From the NCBI RefSeq assembly GCF_000426525.1, contig NZ_KE384533.1, positions 350,562-414,561 of the forward strand: DNA of 64,000 nt. Direction: 5' to 3'. Source of the stretch: Nocardioides alkalitolerans DSM 16699 (GTDB lineage: Bacteria > Actinomycetota > Actinomycetes > Propionibacteriales > Nocardioidaceae). Positions within the stretch are counted from its first letter, which is position 1. Each line of letters begins with the position of its first letter. Of the stretch, positions 41,321 through 50,268 are shown piece by piece. The notes below the pieces were generated by a model. The model saw only the letters and a program-made list of their open reading frames with translations, had not been told where the DNA came from and did not search any database. The position numbers were made by a program, and so were the translations under genes.

Positions 41321-42511
41321 ATGGCCGAACCGTCCGAGCCGACCGGGCGTCCCGCCGGCATGGCGGCCATCCCCGAGTCGGTCGTGGCGCCGCTGCGGGC
41401 CGCACTGCCCGGCGTGGCGGAGCGGACCGTCGACGCCGTCATCGCCGAGGTACCCAGCTACGCCGGCGCGCTCACCGGCCCGATGGGGTCCACCATCCGC
41501 AAGGCCGTGCAGCTCGCGCTGGGCGGGTTCGTGTCGCTCGTCTCCGGGCGCAGCGCCGATCCCCGCACCCCCACGGCCGTCTCCGTGCGGGGCGCCTACG
41601 ACCTCGGGCGCGGCGAGGCCCGCAGCGGGCGCTCCATGGAGGCGCTGCTGGCGGCGTACCGGATCGGCGCGCGCGTCTCGTGGCGCGAGCTCTCCCACAC
41701 GGCGGTCGAGGCCGGTGTCGAGGCGGCGACCCTGGCCGACTTCGCCGAGCTGGTCTTCGCCTACATCGACGAGCTCTCGGCGGCGAGCGCCACGGGGCAC
41801 TCCGACGAGCTGGCGGCGAGCGGTCGCGTGCGGCGTCGCCGGCTCGAGCGGATCGCCCACCTGCTGCTCGAGGGCGCCTCCGCCGACGCGCTCCACGCGG
41901 CCGTCGAGGGCGTGGACTGGGAGCCGCCCACGACCCTGACGGCGGTGGTGGTGCCGAGCGAGCAGGTACGGCGCGTGCTCACCGCCGTCGACCCCGCGAC
42001 CCTCCAGCCGACCGAGGACCTGCCCGAGCTCGGCGACGGCGAGCGCGTGCTGCTGCTCGTGCCGGACGCCCACGAGGCGCGCCGGGCGGCGCTGCTGCGG
42101 GGCCTCGAGGCCCGGGACGCCGTCGTCGGTCCGCCCGTGCCGTGGCTGGAGGTGCGCACCTCGTGGGACCACGTGGCCCGCGCGCTCACGCTCGTCGGCG
42201 GCCCGGTCGGCCTCGTCGACACCGACGAGCTGCTGCCCGAGCTCGTCGTGCACGCCGACCCGACCGCGCGGGCGGCGCTGCGGGCGCGGGCCCTCGCGCC
42301 CCTGGCCGACCTGCGGCCGTCGACCGCCGCGAAGCTCGAGGAGACCCTGCGCGCGTGGCTGCTGCACCAGGGCCGGCGCGAGGAGGTGGCGGCCGCGCTC
42401 TTCGTGCACCCCCAGACCGTGCGCTACCGCATGGGGCAGGTGCGGGAGCTCTACGGCGACGCTCTCCTCGACCCGCGGGTCGTGCTGGAGCTGACGGTCG
42501 CACTCGTGTGA
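41321..42511 (+). CDS. PucR/CdaR-type helix-turn-helix regulator
   Basis: A 396-residue regulator. The C-terminal PucR-type HTH (ETLRAWLLHQGRREEVAAALFVHPQTVRYRMGQVRELYG) is near residues 345-385. The N-terminal 200 or so residues are a helical sensing region, with GAYDLGRGEARSGRSMEALLAAYRIGARVSWRE typical of actinobacterial members. ATG 41321 is chosen for its AAAGAGG ribosome-binding site. It is divergent from the desaturase/oxidoreductase pair and probably controls it in response to a lipid or temperature cue; the signal is unknown. Confidence 0.9.
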   Translation: MAEPSEPTGRPAGMAAIPESVVAPLRAALPGVAERTVDAVIAEVPSYAGALTGPMGSTIRKAVQLALGGFVSLVSGRSADPRTPTAVSVRGAYDLGRGEARSGRSMEALLAAYRIGARVSWRELSHTAVEAGVEAATLADFAELVFAYIDELSAASATGHSDELAASGRVRRRRLERIAHLLLEGASADALHAAVEGVDWEPPTTLTAVVVPSEQVRRVLTAVDPATLQPTEDLPELGDGERVLLLVPDAHEARRAALLRGLEARDAVVGPPVPWLEVRTSWDHVARALTLVGGPVGLVDTDELLPELVVHADPTARAALRARALAPLADLRPSTAAKLEETLRAWLLHQGRREEVAAALFVHPQTVRYRMGQVRELYGDALLDPRVVLELTVALV

Positions 42512-42536
42512 CGGGTCATCGGTCACACTGGCCCGC

Positions 42537-43502
42537 ATGCGCACGCTCCCCCGCCGCCGACCGTCCGTGACCCGGTACGGCGCCCCCCTCGTCGCCCTGC
42601 TCCTCGCGGCGACCCTCGCCGGCTGCAGCGACGACGGCCCGACGCCCGGCCGCGCGGACGGCGGGTCGAGCTCGTCGCCCAGCAGCGACTCCGCGGACGC
42701 GGACGGGCCCGAGGTGCCCGTCGACGACTCCGACGACTTCGCCGACCAGGTGTACGTCGCGATGGGCGACTCCTACACGGCGGCGCCCGGGGTGGAGCCG
42801 GCAGACGCGGACTCGGGCGCCTGCAGCCGGTCCGACGTGAACTACCCGCACCTCGTGCAGGGCGCGTTCGGCGGCTCGCAGCTGCTGGACGTGTCGTGCT
42901 CGGGGGCGACGACCGCCGACCTCACGGCCTCGCAGACCTTCCGCGGCGAGACCTTCCCGCCCCAGATCGACGCCGTCACGGCCGACACCGACATCGTCAC
43001 CGTGAGCACGGGCGGCAACGACTTCGGGGCCTTCGCCATCCTGGCGGGACAGTGCGACCCGACCGCCGCCGAGGCCACCGCCGACTGTCCGACCCTCGAC
43101 CTCGACGCCGCCGCCGCGGGGCTCGCCGAGATCACGACCAACCTGGCCGCGACCATCGCCGAGATCCAGGCCCGCGCGCCCGAGGCCCGCGTGCTCGTCG
43201 TGGGCTACCCGCAGGTCGTGCCGGCCACCACGGAGGGCTGCGACGACCTGCCCGTCACGGGCGAGCAGATCGGCCTCGCGCGCCTGTTGAACCAAGAGCT
43301 GGCCAACGCCCAGCAGCGCGCGGCCGAGGCCGCCGGGGTCGAGTTCGTCGACACCTTCCCGGCGACGGAGGGCCACTCGCTCTGCTCCGACGACCCGTGG
43401 ATCAACGGCGCGAACTTCGACGGCGCCGCGCCGTACCACCCCTTCGAGTCCGGGCAGCGCGCCGTCGCCGCCGCGGTCGTCGAGGTGCTGCAGGCGGGCT
43501 GA
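42537..43502 (+). CDS. Secreted SGNH/GDSL-hydrolase lipoprotein
   Basis: A 321-residue extracellular esterase/lipase-type protein. It has a signal peptide with lipobox LAGC (Cys30) and a Ser/Asp linker to about residue 70. Then come block I GDSY (Ser79), the GGND block (159-162) and a C-terminal His in YHPFESGQ (about 301). Six cysteines in the mature part fit the three disulfides of the Streptomyces scabies esterase/SEST-like branch. It should cleave an ester outside the cell. A CACACT hexamer seven bases before the ATG could be a weak -10. Confidence 0.92.
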   Translation: MRTLPRRRPSVTRYGAPLVALLLAATLAGCSDDGPTPGRADGGSSSSPSSDSADADGPEVPVDDSDDFADQVYVAMGDSYTAAPGVEPADADSGACSRSDVNYPHLVQGAFGGSQLLDVSCSGATTADLTASQTFRGETFPPQIDAVTADTDIVTVSTGGNDFGAFAILAGQCDPTAAEATADCPTLDLDAAAAGLAEITTNLAATIAEIQARAPEARVLVVGYPQVVPATTEGCDDLPVTGEQIGLARLLNQELANAQQRAAEAAGVEFVDTFPATEGHSLCSDDPWINGANFDGAAPYHPFESGQRAVAAAVVEVLQAG

Positions 43503-43539
43503 GCCCGTCGGCTGTCCGTCGTCACCCGACGGGGAAGGC

Positions 43540-45039
43540 TCAGCGACCGACCCGCGTCAGGTCGGTGGTCCCGTCCGGGTCGCGCCTGAAGCGCTGGCCG
43601 TGGGGGTCGGTCCACTCGTACGACGCCGGGCCCGCGCGGCGGTAGCGCCACCCCGCGTGGGTCTTGAGGCGGTGGTGGTGGCGGCAGAGGGGCGCGAGGT
43701 TGAGGGTGGAGGTCTGGCCGGGTGGCGCGCCATTCCGTGGACCCTCCGGGCCCGGCGGAGCCGCGGCTCGAGGGTCCCGCCACGGGTCGACATGGTCGAG
43801 GTCGCAGCCCCGCGCGGTCTTCGCGCAGTACGGGAAGACGCAGGTGGGGTGCACCGCGAGCACGTGCTCACGGACCCGGTCGGGGATCTCGTAGCGGTCG
43901 ACCCCGACCGTCTCCCGGGTGTCGATGACGGGCCGCACGACGAGGTGGGTGTCCGTGCGACCGCACCAGTCGCGCACCTGCTCCGCCAGCACGGGCCGTC
44001 CGGCGCCGCTGCCGGCGACCTCGCGCCCCACGACCGACCGGTCCTCCAGCGCGGCAGCGTCCAGATGGAGGTGGAGCACCGTCTGCTTGCGCGGCGCCGG
44101 CAGCCGCACGCCCGCCGGGTCGACGCCACCCTCGGCCGCCGCGAGGAGGGCGGCCGCACGGGCGGGGTCGGCCAGCACACCGGCGGCGAGCGAGCGTCGT
44201 ACGTCGAGCGTGGGCACCCAGTCGCCGGCGGCGCTCGACTGCGCGCCCAGCACGTGGGCGATGTCGGTGAGGGTGCGGTGCAGGTCGGTGAGGTCCTTCG
44301 CGTCCGCCACGATCGACATCGCCCCCACACCGGGCGAGCCGACGGTGCGCTCGTCGAGCACCACCCGCCGGGCGTCAAGAGCCTCGGCGTGCGCGAGCTC
44401 GGCGTCCTCGGGGTGCAGCCGCAGCAGCGCCTCCTCCACGAGACGGTCCAGGGTCACGGCACCGACCGTGGCCAGCACCGGCGCGACGCGGGCGTCGACG
44501 TCGGCCACCACGTCGTCGGGCTGCCCCGCGACCGCGGCGGCGATCCTCCGGGCGCGCCACGCGGGCGGGATCACTACGGGACGCGAGCGCTCACCGCTGA
44601 GGACGAGCCCGTGCTGCTCGAGGGCGGTCGTGAGCCGGGCCCAGCAGCGCGGGAGCCGGTGGCGCAGCACCAGCGCATCGCGCAGCAGCGCGTTGCCCGC
44701 GGTCGTGGTCATGCGGTTCGCCGCCGCGAACCCGGCCGGCGCGTCCCACGCCACGGCCGGGATGCGGTGCCACCGCCGGTCCTCGACGTCGTGCTCGTCG
44801 ACCGACGGGACGGCCGCGTAGGCGTGCTCGCCGACCAGGCCGCCGGGATCCGGCGCCCCGCTGAGGTCGGGGTGCGCGTCGGCCCACGCGCACGCCAGGA
44901 CCAGCAGCTCGACCTCGGCCGCGTCGGCAGTCGCGCGGCGTTCGCGGATGCTGGCCAGCAAGCCCGCGGCGAGCACACCGGCGACCGCTGCGGGCACCGT
45001 GGGACCCGTGGCGGTGGGGTGGGCGACTGCCGGACTCAT
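43540..45039 (-). CDS. DUF222 and HNH endonuclease domain protein (13E12 repeat family)
   Basis: A 499-residue protein with an N-terminal DUF222 helical domain (about 25-330) and a C-terminal HNH nuclease motif (CVFPYCAKTARGCDLDHVDPW and LAPLCRHHHRLKTHAGW). Both Cys-pair zinc ligands and the catalytic His are intact. This is the actinobacterial 13E12 family, often present in many copies per genome and suspected of mobility; its function is unproven. A TAGAAT -10 six bases before the ATG points to a leaderless transcript. It marks the left border of a gene-poor stretch. Confidence 0.92.
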   Translation of the reverse strand: MSPAVAHPTATGPTVPAAVAGVLAAGLLASIRERRATADAAEVELLVLACAWADAHPDLSGAPDPGGLVGEHAYAAVPSVDEHDVEDRRWHRIPAVAWDAPAGFAAANRMTTTAGNALLRDALVLRHRLPRCWARLTTALEQHGLVLSGERSRPVVIPPAWRARRIAAAVAGQPDDVVADVDARVAPVLATVGAVTLDRLVEEALLRLHPEDAELAHAEALDARRVVLDERTVGSPGVGAMSIVADAKDLTDLHRTLTDIAHVLGAQSSAAGDWVPTLDVRRSLAAGVLADPARAAALLAAAEGGVDPAGVRLPAPRKQTVLHLHLDAAALEDRSVVGREVAGSGAGRPVLAEQVRDWCGRTDTHLVVRPVIDTRETVGVDRYEIPDRVREHVLAVHPTCVFPYCAKTARGCDLDHVDPWRDPRAAAPPGPEGPRNGAPPGQTSTLNLAPLCRHHHRLKTHAGWRYRRAGPASYEWTDPHGQRFRRDPDGTTDLTRVGR

Positions 45040-45045
45040 GGAGCG

Positions 45046-45051
45046 ATTCTA
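45046..45051 (-). promoter_or_regulatory. -10 element (TAGAAT), leaderless DUF222-HNH gene
   Basis: The minus-strand TAGAAT ends six bases before the ATG at 45039. Confidence 0.6.
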
Positions 45052-45145
45052 TTCGCTCGTATGTTCGAACGCCAGGCCTCGTTCCCGACTTGTGGAGAGC
45101 CGGATGGGCGTCGATGGTCGTGCCCGCCGTTCATCGATGGATTGC

Positions 45146-45421
45146 TCAACGTGAACCAGCGGCTTGGGCGATCTGAAGCAGACGCTCGTAGTACGGGCGT
45201 GCGTCCACCGGGAACGCCTGGAGCGAGCGGCGCAGCTCCCCAGTCGTCTTCCGCAGTAATTGTCGGTCGGCTCCGCGAAGAGGGTCCTGCATGGCCCAGC
45301 CGTAGATGTCGGCGTCGACCATCACCGCGTCGACCTCGCCGTAGATGGCGCCCTTCTCAACCGAGCCCGGGAACGGCTCGGCCAGATGCGCCGCCAGCAG
45401 GTCAGCGAGCGCGCGCATCAT
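45146..45421 (-). CDS. Small hypothetical protein (91 aa)
   Basis: A 91-residue soluble protein. The phrases HLAEPFPGSVEKGAIYGEVDAVMVDADIYGWA and QAFPVDARPYYERLLQIA read as a conserved globular protein and recall small uncharacterised actinobacterial proteins. I cannot name the family. Two adjacent ATG codons could start it (45421 or 45418). It stands alone in a gene-poor segment. Confidence 0.75.
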   Translation of the reverse strand: MMRALADLLAAHLAEPFPGSVEKGAIYGEVDAVMVDADIYGWAMQDPLRGADRQLLRKTTGELRRSLQAFPVDARPYYERLLQIAQAAGSR

Positions 45422-45750
45422 GAACTGAAAGTAGGCGGTCCAGCTGCGCGATCAAAGAGGGCGGAGGCACTTCGCAGCAGGAGAACTGGCTGGTCGGCGC
45501 CTCACCTGACTCGCACGCCGGTGCCAGCTCCGTCTGCGTGCGGCGAGGGCTCAAGCCAAGCCCGTGCCGATCCGTCACGTCGATCGCCCGGGCCGTAGGC
45601 CCGCGGAGAACCGGCCACCGTCACAGCCCACGGCACGTCCGCAACCACTGTCCCACTCTCCCTCGCCTGATGACGCTCCGAGTCATCGCGCCGGGTGATC
45701 CTCTGCCGGAGCAGGTCAATCACGGGCGTCGAGCATGGTTGGGTTCAGTC
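45422..45750. other. 329-bp stretch without supportable gene
   Basis: I see no convincing gene, RNA or repeat. A plus-strand frame is open from 45538, but its Arg/His/Pro-rich translation before 45751 looks non-coding. The base composition is less GC-skewed at third positions than in neighbouring genes, consistent with decayed sequence. Confidence 0.5.
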
Positions 45751-45942
45751 ATGACGGGAGCGCAGAAGACTCTGATCGCCTGCCAGGTGGTCTCCATCCC
45801 GCTCGGCGTGGCGCTGGCCGTCGGATCGGACAGCACGCTCGGTCGCGTCATGGGTGGCCTTCTTGCTGCGGCCAATCTCGTTGGTCTTGCGCTTCAAGTC
45901 TGGGAGCTCAGGAGACCCGCGGCCCCTCGAGGGACCCCCTAG
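45751..45942 (+). CDS. Possible small membrane protein (63 aa)
   Basis: From ATG 45751 the frame encodes 63 residues with two hydrophobic segments (LIACQVVSIPLGVALAV and MGGLLAAANLVGLALQV), a short loop and an Arg/Pro tail. No clear ribosome-binding site is seen. An upstream start in the same frame cannot be ruled out. It is plausible as a two-helix membrane peptide but unsupported by homology. Confidence 0.4.
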   Translation: MTGAQKTLIACQVVSIPLGVALAVGSDSTLGRVMGGLLAAANLVGLALQVWELRRPAAPRGTP

Positions 45943-46137
45943 GCCTTGCAACGAGGTCCGCCGGCGGCCCAGCTGCAACTCGACTACATGCGACCGCGAT
46001 TCAGATCCGCAGAGCGCCTGCTACGAATGAGGCCCGGACGAGATCAGGCGGGCCCGCTGCCCGGCTCCAACGTTGCTGAGAACGCCGGGGCTCCGATCTG
46101 GCGCACCACGAACCGCCGGCACGCCCCTTGCCGCGCA

Positions 46138-47103
46138 TCACGACGTCCGAGGCGGCAGCAGCCGCTGACCGGACAGCTCGAGCAGCAGCTCGAGGGTGGG
46201 GCCCGACGGCACCCAGAACTGCTCGTCGACGTAGAAGTCACGACACTCGCTCCACACGGTGACGGGGTCGCCCCAGGGGTCGCGCCCGGTGATCCGTACC
46301 TGGCTCCACGACGGGCAGGCGTAGCCGTCGGCACGCAGCGGCGCGTCGCGCAGGTTGGCCGCGAGGTCCGCGAGCACGACCTCGGTGTGCTCGGGCGTGA
46401 GGGGCACCGACTCGAACGACATCCCCTCGGCTGTCACGTCGGTCGTCGCCCAGCAGAGCGTGGCCGACGTCAACCGCGACGGGTCGGACCAGGGCATGAC
46501 GGCTCTGCCCGCGTCGAGTGCCTCGCACGGCACGGGGGTGTCCGACACGGCGGTGGGCGACGTCGCTCCGCGCCGCTGGACCGCCAGGCGGTCGATGAAC
46601 TGGTCAACGACGACGGTGGCGACGCCCTCGGCCTCGACGTCCCCGAGCGCGATGTCCTGGCAGCCGTCCTTGTCACCCGTGACGGACCGCACGCTGCCGT
46701 CGGGGTACTGCAACGCCATCGTCCACCGCGGGCCCTGGTCGTCGTTGCACGAACGGTCGTCGCCTCCGACCCGGCGAGCACCGTTCACCGTGGTGACGAG
46801 GTCGGACACACCCGTGGTCAACGCGTCGAGGGGAACGACGTCGTTCGGGACCGGTTCGAGACCGTAGGCGCACAACCGCGCCGCGATGACCCCCTCCGGC
46901 AGCAGCCCGTCGGGGAAGTCGTGAGCCGCGCTGCTGGCCTCGGCGCACGTGAAGTCCCCGGCAACGGCGTCCCCCTCGGCGATGACCTGGGGATCGGGAC
47001 CGTCGAGCACCTGCCACCCGCCGTACCCGGCGGCCACCACCGCCAGCACACCCGCCGCGGCCACCGCCTTGCTGCGGACGTCGTGCCTCGTCGACCTCTC
47101 CAC
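46138..47103 (-). CDS. Membrane-anchored extracytoplasmic hypothetical protein
   Basis: A 321-residue protein with a short Arg-containing N-terminus, one membrane segment (about 12-30) and a mainly acidic outer domain with eight or more cysteines, suggesting disulfides. The family is not recognised. GTG 47103 is preferred for its GGGAGGAG ribosome-binding site; an in-frame ATG ten codons upstream is possible. It is divergent from the WXG-type gene across 243 bp. Confidence 0.78.
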   Translation of the reverse strand: MERSTRHDVRSKAVAAAGVLAVVAAGYGGWQVLDGPDPQVIAEGDAVAGDFTCAEASSAAHDFPDGLLPEGVIAARLCAYGLEPVPNDVVPLDALTTGVSDLVTTVNGARRVGGDDRSCNDDQGPRWTMALQYPDGSVRSVTGDKDGCQDIALGDVEAEGVATVVVDQFIDRLAVQRRGATSPTAVSDTPVPCEALDAGRAVMPWSDPSRLTSATLCWATTDVTAEGMSFESVPLTPEHTEVVLADLAANLRDAPLRADGYACPSWSQVRITGRDPWGDPVTVWSECRDFYVDEQFWVPSGPTLELLLELSGQRLLPPRTS

Positions 47104-47346
47104 CGCTCCTCCCTCATCGGACCTGCCCGGCACGTCATGCGGACCGGGTGGTCATCACGTCGAGCCTGAGGGATCGAGCGGTGATCCGCCAGCGCCCCAC
47201 CGGAGTGTCCCGGTGCGCGTGCCCTGGCCGCGGGTTTGCTGACCGATCGGGGGGGGGACCTGTTCCGCAGGGCGGCCCGGGGGTCGCGCGGCGCATCCGG
47301 GGGAGAGATCGATGGGCGGCAGGCACCAGACCGAGGCGTCCCGACG
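47104..47346. other. 243-bp divergent intergenic region with G9 tract
   Basis: No gene is placed here. A run of nine G (47249-47257) lies about 90 bases before the ATG of the WXG-type gene, in a stretch that is open in the same frame (from TTG 47236). It could be a slippage-prone leader. Confidence 0.45.
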
Positions 47347-48474
47347 ATGAGCGCCGGGTTCCACGTCGAGGTAGGACACCTCGCCGGTTTCGGAGCGATG
47401 ACCGCGGTCCTGCACGAGCAGCTGCTGTCATGCTCCGCCCACGTCGACGAGGCGCGGCCCGGAGGCGGGTACGAGGGCCTGATGTCAGCACTCGTCAGCC
47501 CGATGGGCACCCTCTGCGACGGGATCACCAGCCGGGTCGGCTCGCGCGGTGAGCTCGTCGGCGGGCTGCGCGACACCCTCACCGTCACGGCCTGGGACTA
47601 CAACGGCACCGACGCGTCGGTCTACACCGAGGTCACGTTCATCCCCGTGGCCGGCCCCGGAGTCTTCGAGACCGCCATCCTCGACTTCCCGGACGCCGTC
47701 GCGTACGACACCGGTACCGACCCTGCGCTGCCGGTTCCCGCACACGAGGAAGCCGACATCCAGGCGCTTCTCGACGAGGTGGGCGGCTCGATCAAGGTCG
47801 TCGACTGGGCCGTCCGCGAGGTCACGGGATGGAGCCCGGTCGAGACGATCGTGGACCCCTTGGCCGGCAACTGGACCGAGCTCACGCGCGCGGCCACCGT
47901 GCTCGAGCAGTTCGGCGCCGGGTCCGAGCAGGTGGCAGCCAACCTCACCGCCCCGCTGGCCCGTCTCTCCGAGCACTGGCAGGGCGGTGCGGCGACCGAC
48001 TTCGAGAGCTACCTCATCCGGCTGGCGGCAGCGATCGAGATCGAGGGCCCGATCCACCGCCTCGTCGCCTACGTCCTGAAGGAGATCGCCGGTGAGTTCG
48101 AGGCAGTGGCGGAGTACATGGTGACGACCCTCAAGTCGGCCGTGGACAAGATCGCCACCAGCATCGCGACCGGCTGGGTCCCGTTCGTCGGGTGGTACAA
48201 GGTCTACGAGGCGGTCATGGCGGTCATCGAGATCCTCACCGAGGCCAAGAACCTCATCGACGAGCTCGACGCTCTCGTCGACCAGGTCGTGGCCGTGCTC
48301 GACGCGGCCCAGGACCCCGTGGGGTTCGTGCAGGACCAGGCTGCGGACGTGCTGGCGCCGTACCTGGGCGGTGCCGAGGTCGCCCAGGACCTCGCGCGGC
48401 TCGATCCCAGCGACCTCGAGGACGCCCCGGACGACCCCTACTCCGTGGGCACGGACCCGCACCGCGCCAGCTGA
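47347..48474 (+). CDS. WXG100-type (ESX substrate-like) protein
   Basis: A 375-residue protein. The central region (about 165-260) is a long helical pair with the hallmark turn WQG (211-213) inside LSEHWQGGAATDFESYLI, as in WXG100/LXG proteins exported by type VII secretion. An N-terminal helical region may be a second such unit. The C-terminal part, with hydrophobic GWVPFVGWYKVYEAVMAVIEIL, may insert in membranes or pack against a partner, and no toxin domain follows. ATG 47347 has a GAGG ribosome-binding site. No ESX core genes are in the window. Confidence 0.8.
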   Translation: MSAGFHVEVGHLAGFGAMTAVLHEQLLSCSAHVDEARPGGGYEGLMSALVSPMGTLCDGITSRVGSRGELVGGLRDTLTVTAWDYNGTDASVYTEVTFIPVAGPGVFETAILDFPDAVAYDTGTDPALPVPAHEEADIQALLDEVGGSIKVVDWAVREVTGWSPVETIVDPLAGNWTELTRAATVLEQFGAGSEQVAANLTAPLARLSEHWQGGAATDFESYLIRLAAAIEIEGPIHRLVAYVLKEIAGEFEAVAEYMVTTLKSAVDKIATSIATGWVPFVGWYKVYEAVMAVIEILTEAKNLIDELDALVDQVVAVLDAAQDPVGFVQDQAADVLAPYLGGAEVAQDLARLDPSDLEDAPDDPYSVGTDPHRAS

Positions 48475-48741
48475 CGGCGCGACTTCCCGATCCGCTGCAG
48501 CGGTCCGCGGTCGACCGTGGGTGAAACCCTCGTCTCGAACTCGTCGTGTGCACCCGCCCGAACCCCGCCGGAACCGGCGATTGCTGAGTAACGTGACCCG
48601 GACCGGCATTTCGGCCGCGTGGGACCTGACCGATCGCACCCCCTCATCACCTCGGGCCCTGCGCGACCTGTGGACGTGGTGCCACGTCATGCCACGCGAC
48701 GGGCGAGAAGCTCCCGCTCCGACGCACGAAGGAGATCCGCC

Positions 48742-49470
48742 TTGTCCCGCACCGAGAACGACGACCCTGATCAGCTGGGCTCGCCCCACCGGCTGGCCGA
48801 CCTCGAGGCATCCGGCCTGCTCGACCACAGCATCGCCGCCCTGGACGCGCTGACCCTCGTCGCCTGCAACGCCCTCGGGAGCGACATCACCGCCGCGGTC
48901 ACCGCCGTCTCGGACCACGACCAGCTCGTGGTCAGCATCTCCGCTGCCGCCGAGTCGCTGCCCGCCGGAGCGACCACTCCCCTGTCGCACTCGATGTGCA
49001 AGAACGTCGTCGTCAACGGCGCGCCCCACATCGTCGACGACGCCTCGCTCGACGACAGCCACGCGCTCGCCTTCCGGGACCACGGCGTCGGCGCCTACGC
49101 CGGCTTCCCCCTGCGCGGATCCCAGGGGACCGTCCTCGGGGCGGTGTGCGCCACCACGCCGGGCCCTCGCCGGTGGAACGCGTTCGACCTCCAGATCCTG
49201 GGCTCGCTCGCCACCGCCGCCAGCTCCGTCGTGGCGATGCACACCGCCACCCACCGTGACCGTCTCGCGCGGATCAGCGGGGCCGTCCCCGCCGACCCCT
49301 TCGCACGCATCCAGCACGGGCTCCGCACCCCGCTGACCAGCCTGTTCGGGTTCCTCGACCTGATGCTCGACGGCACCGTCGGTGACTTCACCCCCGCACA
49401 GCTCGACGCCCTCCGCCGCTGCCACACCAACGCCGAACGCCTGCGGGAGGCGGTCGAGGCGCTCGGATAG
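48742..49470 (+). CDS. GAF-domain / HisKA protein without ATPase domain
   Basis: A 242-residue protein. A GAF sensor domain (about 20-170) contains LSHSMCKNVVVNGAPHIVDDA and YAGFPLRGSQGTVLGAVCA. It is followed by a histidine-kinase dimerisation helix with H-box IQHGLRTPLTSLFGF (His192). The gene stops there: the HATPase module of a full kinase is absent, and no response regulator is adjacent. TTG 48742 has a good AAGGAG ribosome-binding site. It may be a phosphotransfer or dimerisation partner of another kinase, or a truncated kinase. Confidence 0.85.
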   Translation: MSRTENDDPDQLGSPHRLADLEASGLLDHSIAALDALTLVACNALGSDITAAVTAVSDHDQLVVSISAAAESLPAGATTPLSHSMCKNVVVNGAPHIVDDASLDDSHALAFRDHGVGAYAGFPLRGSQGTVLGAVCATTPGPRRWNAFDLQILGSLATAASSVVAMHTATHRDRLARISGAVPADPFARIQHGLRTPLTSLFGFLDLMLDGTVGDFTPAQLDALRRCHTNAERLREAVEALG

Positions 49471-49660
49471 ACGTCGGCCCCACCGACTGGACCCCGAGCA
49501 CGACCGACCCCGGCGACGTACGCCCTGTGGGGATCTCTCCCCACGCCTCGTCACGACCAGGTCACACCGGCTCCTAAAAGGTGCGCATGATCGTCGGGCG
49601 ACTGTTACGTTCCGCCTCGTTTGCATCCGCCACGAGGGCGGGCCGAAAGAGGAGAGCACC

Positions 49661-50152
49661 TTGAAGAAGACCGCATTCGCGCGCGTCGCCACCGCCGGAC
49701 TCGCGCTGACCGTCGCGGCCGTCCTGGGTGGTTGTGGCAGCGACGACGAGGCCCAGCGCGACGACACCAGCGGCGAGATCACCAGCAGCGGCGAGGCCGA
49801 CGTCTTCACGCTGGAGGTCGGCGACTGCCTGCTCGACACCGACTCCGAGCAGCTCACCGACGTGCCCGCGGTGCCGTGCACCGAGGCCCACGACACCGAG
49901 GTCTTCCACTCGTTCGAGATGCCCGACGGCGACTGGCCCGGCGACGACGCCATCGACACGGCCGCGCAGGAGGAGTGCCTCCCCGCGTTCGAGGAGTTCG
50001 TCGGCCTCGCGTACGAGGAGTCCACGCTCGAGGTCGGCCCGATCACGCCGACCCAGGACGGCTGGGAGGAGCTGGACGACCACGAGGTCCTCTGCCTCGT
50101 CTACGACCCGGCCGGCCAGACCGAGGGCAGCCTCGCCGGCGCCGCCATCTGA
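49661..50152 (+). CDS. Septum-formation-domain lipoprotein
   Basis: A 163-residue lipoprotein. It has a signal peptide with lipobox LGGC (Cys25), an acidic linker, then a small domain starting GDCLLDTDSEQLTDVPAVPC with conserved cysteines and AHDTEVF. This matches the Septum_form family (PF13845), placed by similarity in cell-envelope or septation processes; the function is not firmly known. TTG 49661 is the start, preceded by AAAGAGGAGAG. A hairpin terminator follows. Confidence 0.88.
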   Translation: MKKTAFARVATAGLALTVAAVLGGCGSDDEAQRDDTSGEITSSGEADVFTLEVGDCLLDTDSEQLTDVPAVPCTEAHDTEVFHSFEMPDGDWPGDDAIDTAAQEECLPAFEEFVGLAYEESTLEVGPITPTQDGWEELDDHEVLCLVYDPAGQTEGSLAGAAI

Positions 50153-50167
50153 CCTGCACCACCCCGG

Positions 50168-50198
50168 ACGCCGCTCCTCCACCTCGGAGGGGCGGCGT
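50168..50198 (+). terminator. Hairpin terminator of the septum-type lipoprotein gene
   Basis: Arms 50168-50180 and 50186-50198 pair with one G-T wobble around a 5-nt loop, 16 bases after the stop. Confidence 0.75.
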
Positions 50199-50214
50199 TC
50201 GTCGTACTCCGACC

Positions 50215-50236
50215 GTGCAGACCCGACAGCTCGACG
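50215..50236. repeat. Partial copy of the 30.8-kb repeat arm
   Basis: gtgcagacccgacagctcga and the two following bases match 30785-30806 at 20 of 22 positions. Here the inverted partner arm is missing. It lies between the convergent lipoprotein and cation-efflux genes. Confidence 0.55.
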
Positions 50237-50268
50237 CTCTCCAGCCGTGCAGAGCGGGCCGGAGCAGG

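Noticed and set aside
45538..45750. Upstream extension of the 63-residue membrane peptide
   Set aside because: The translation is Arg/His/Pro-rich with no family resemblance and no ribosome-binding site.
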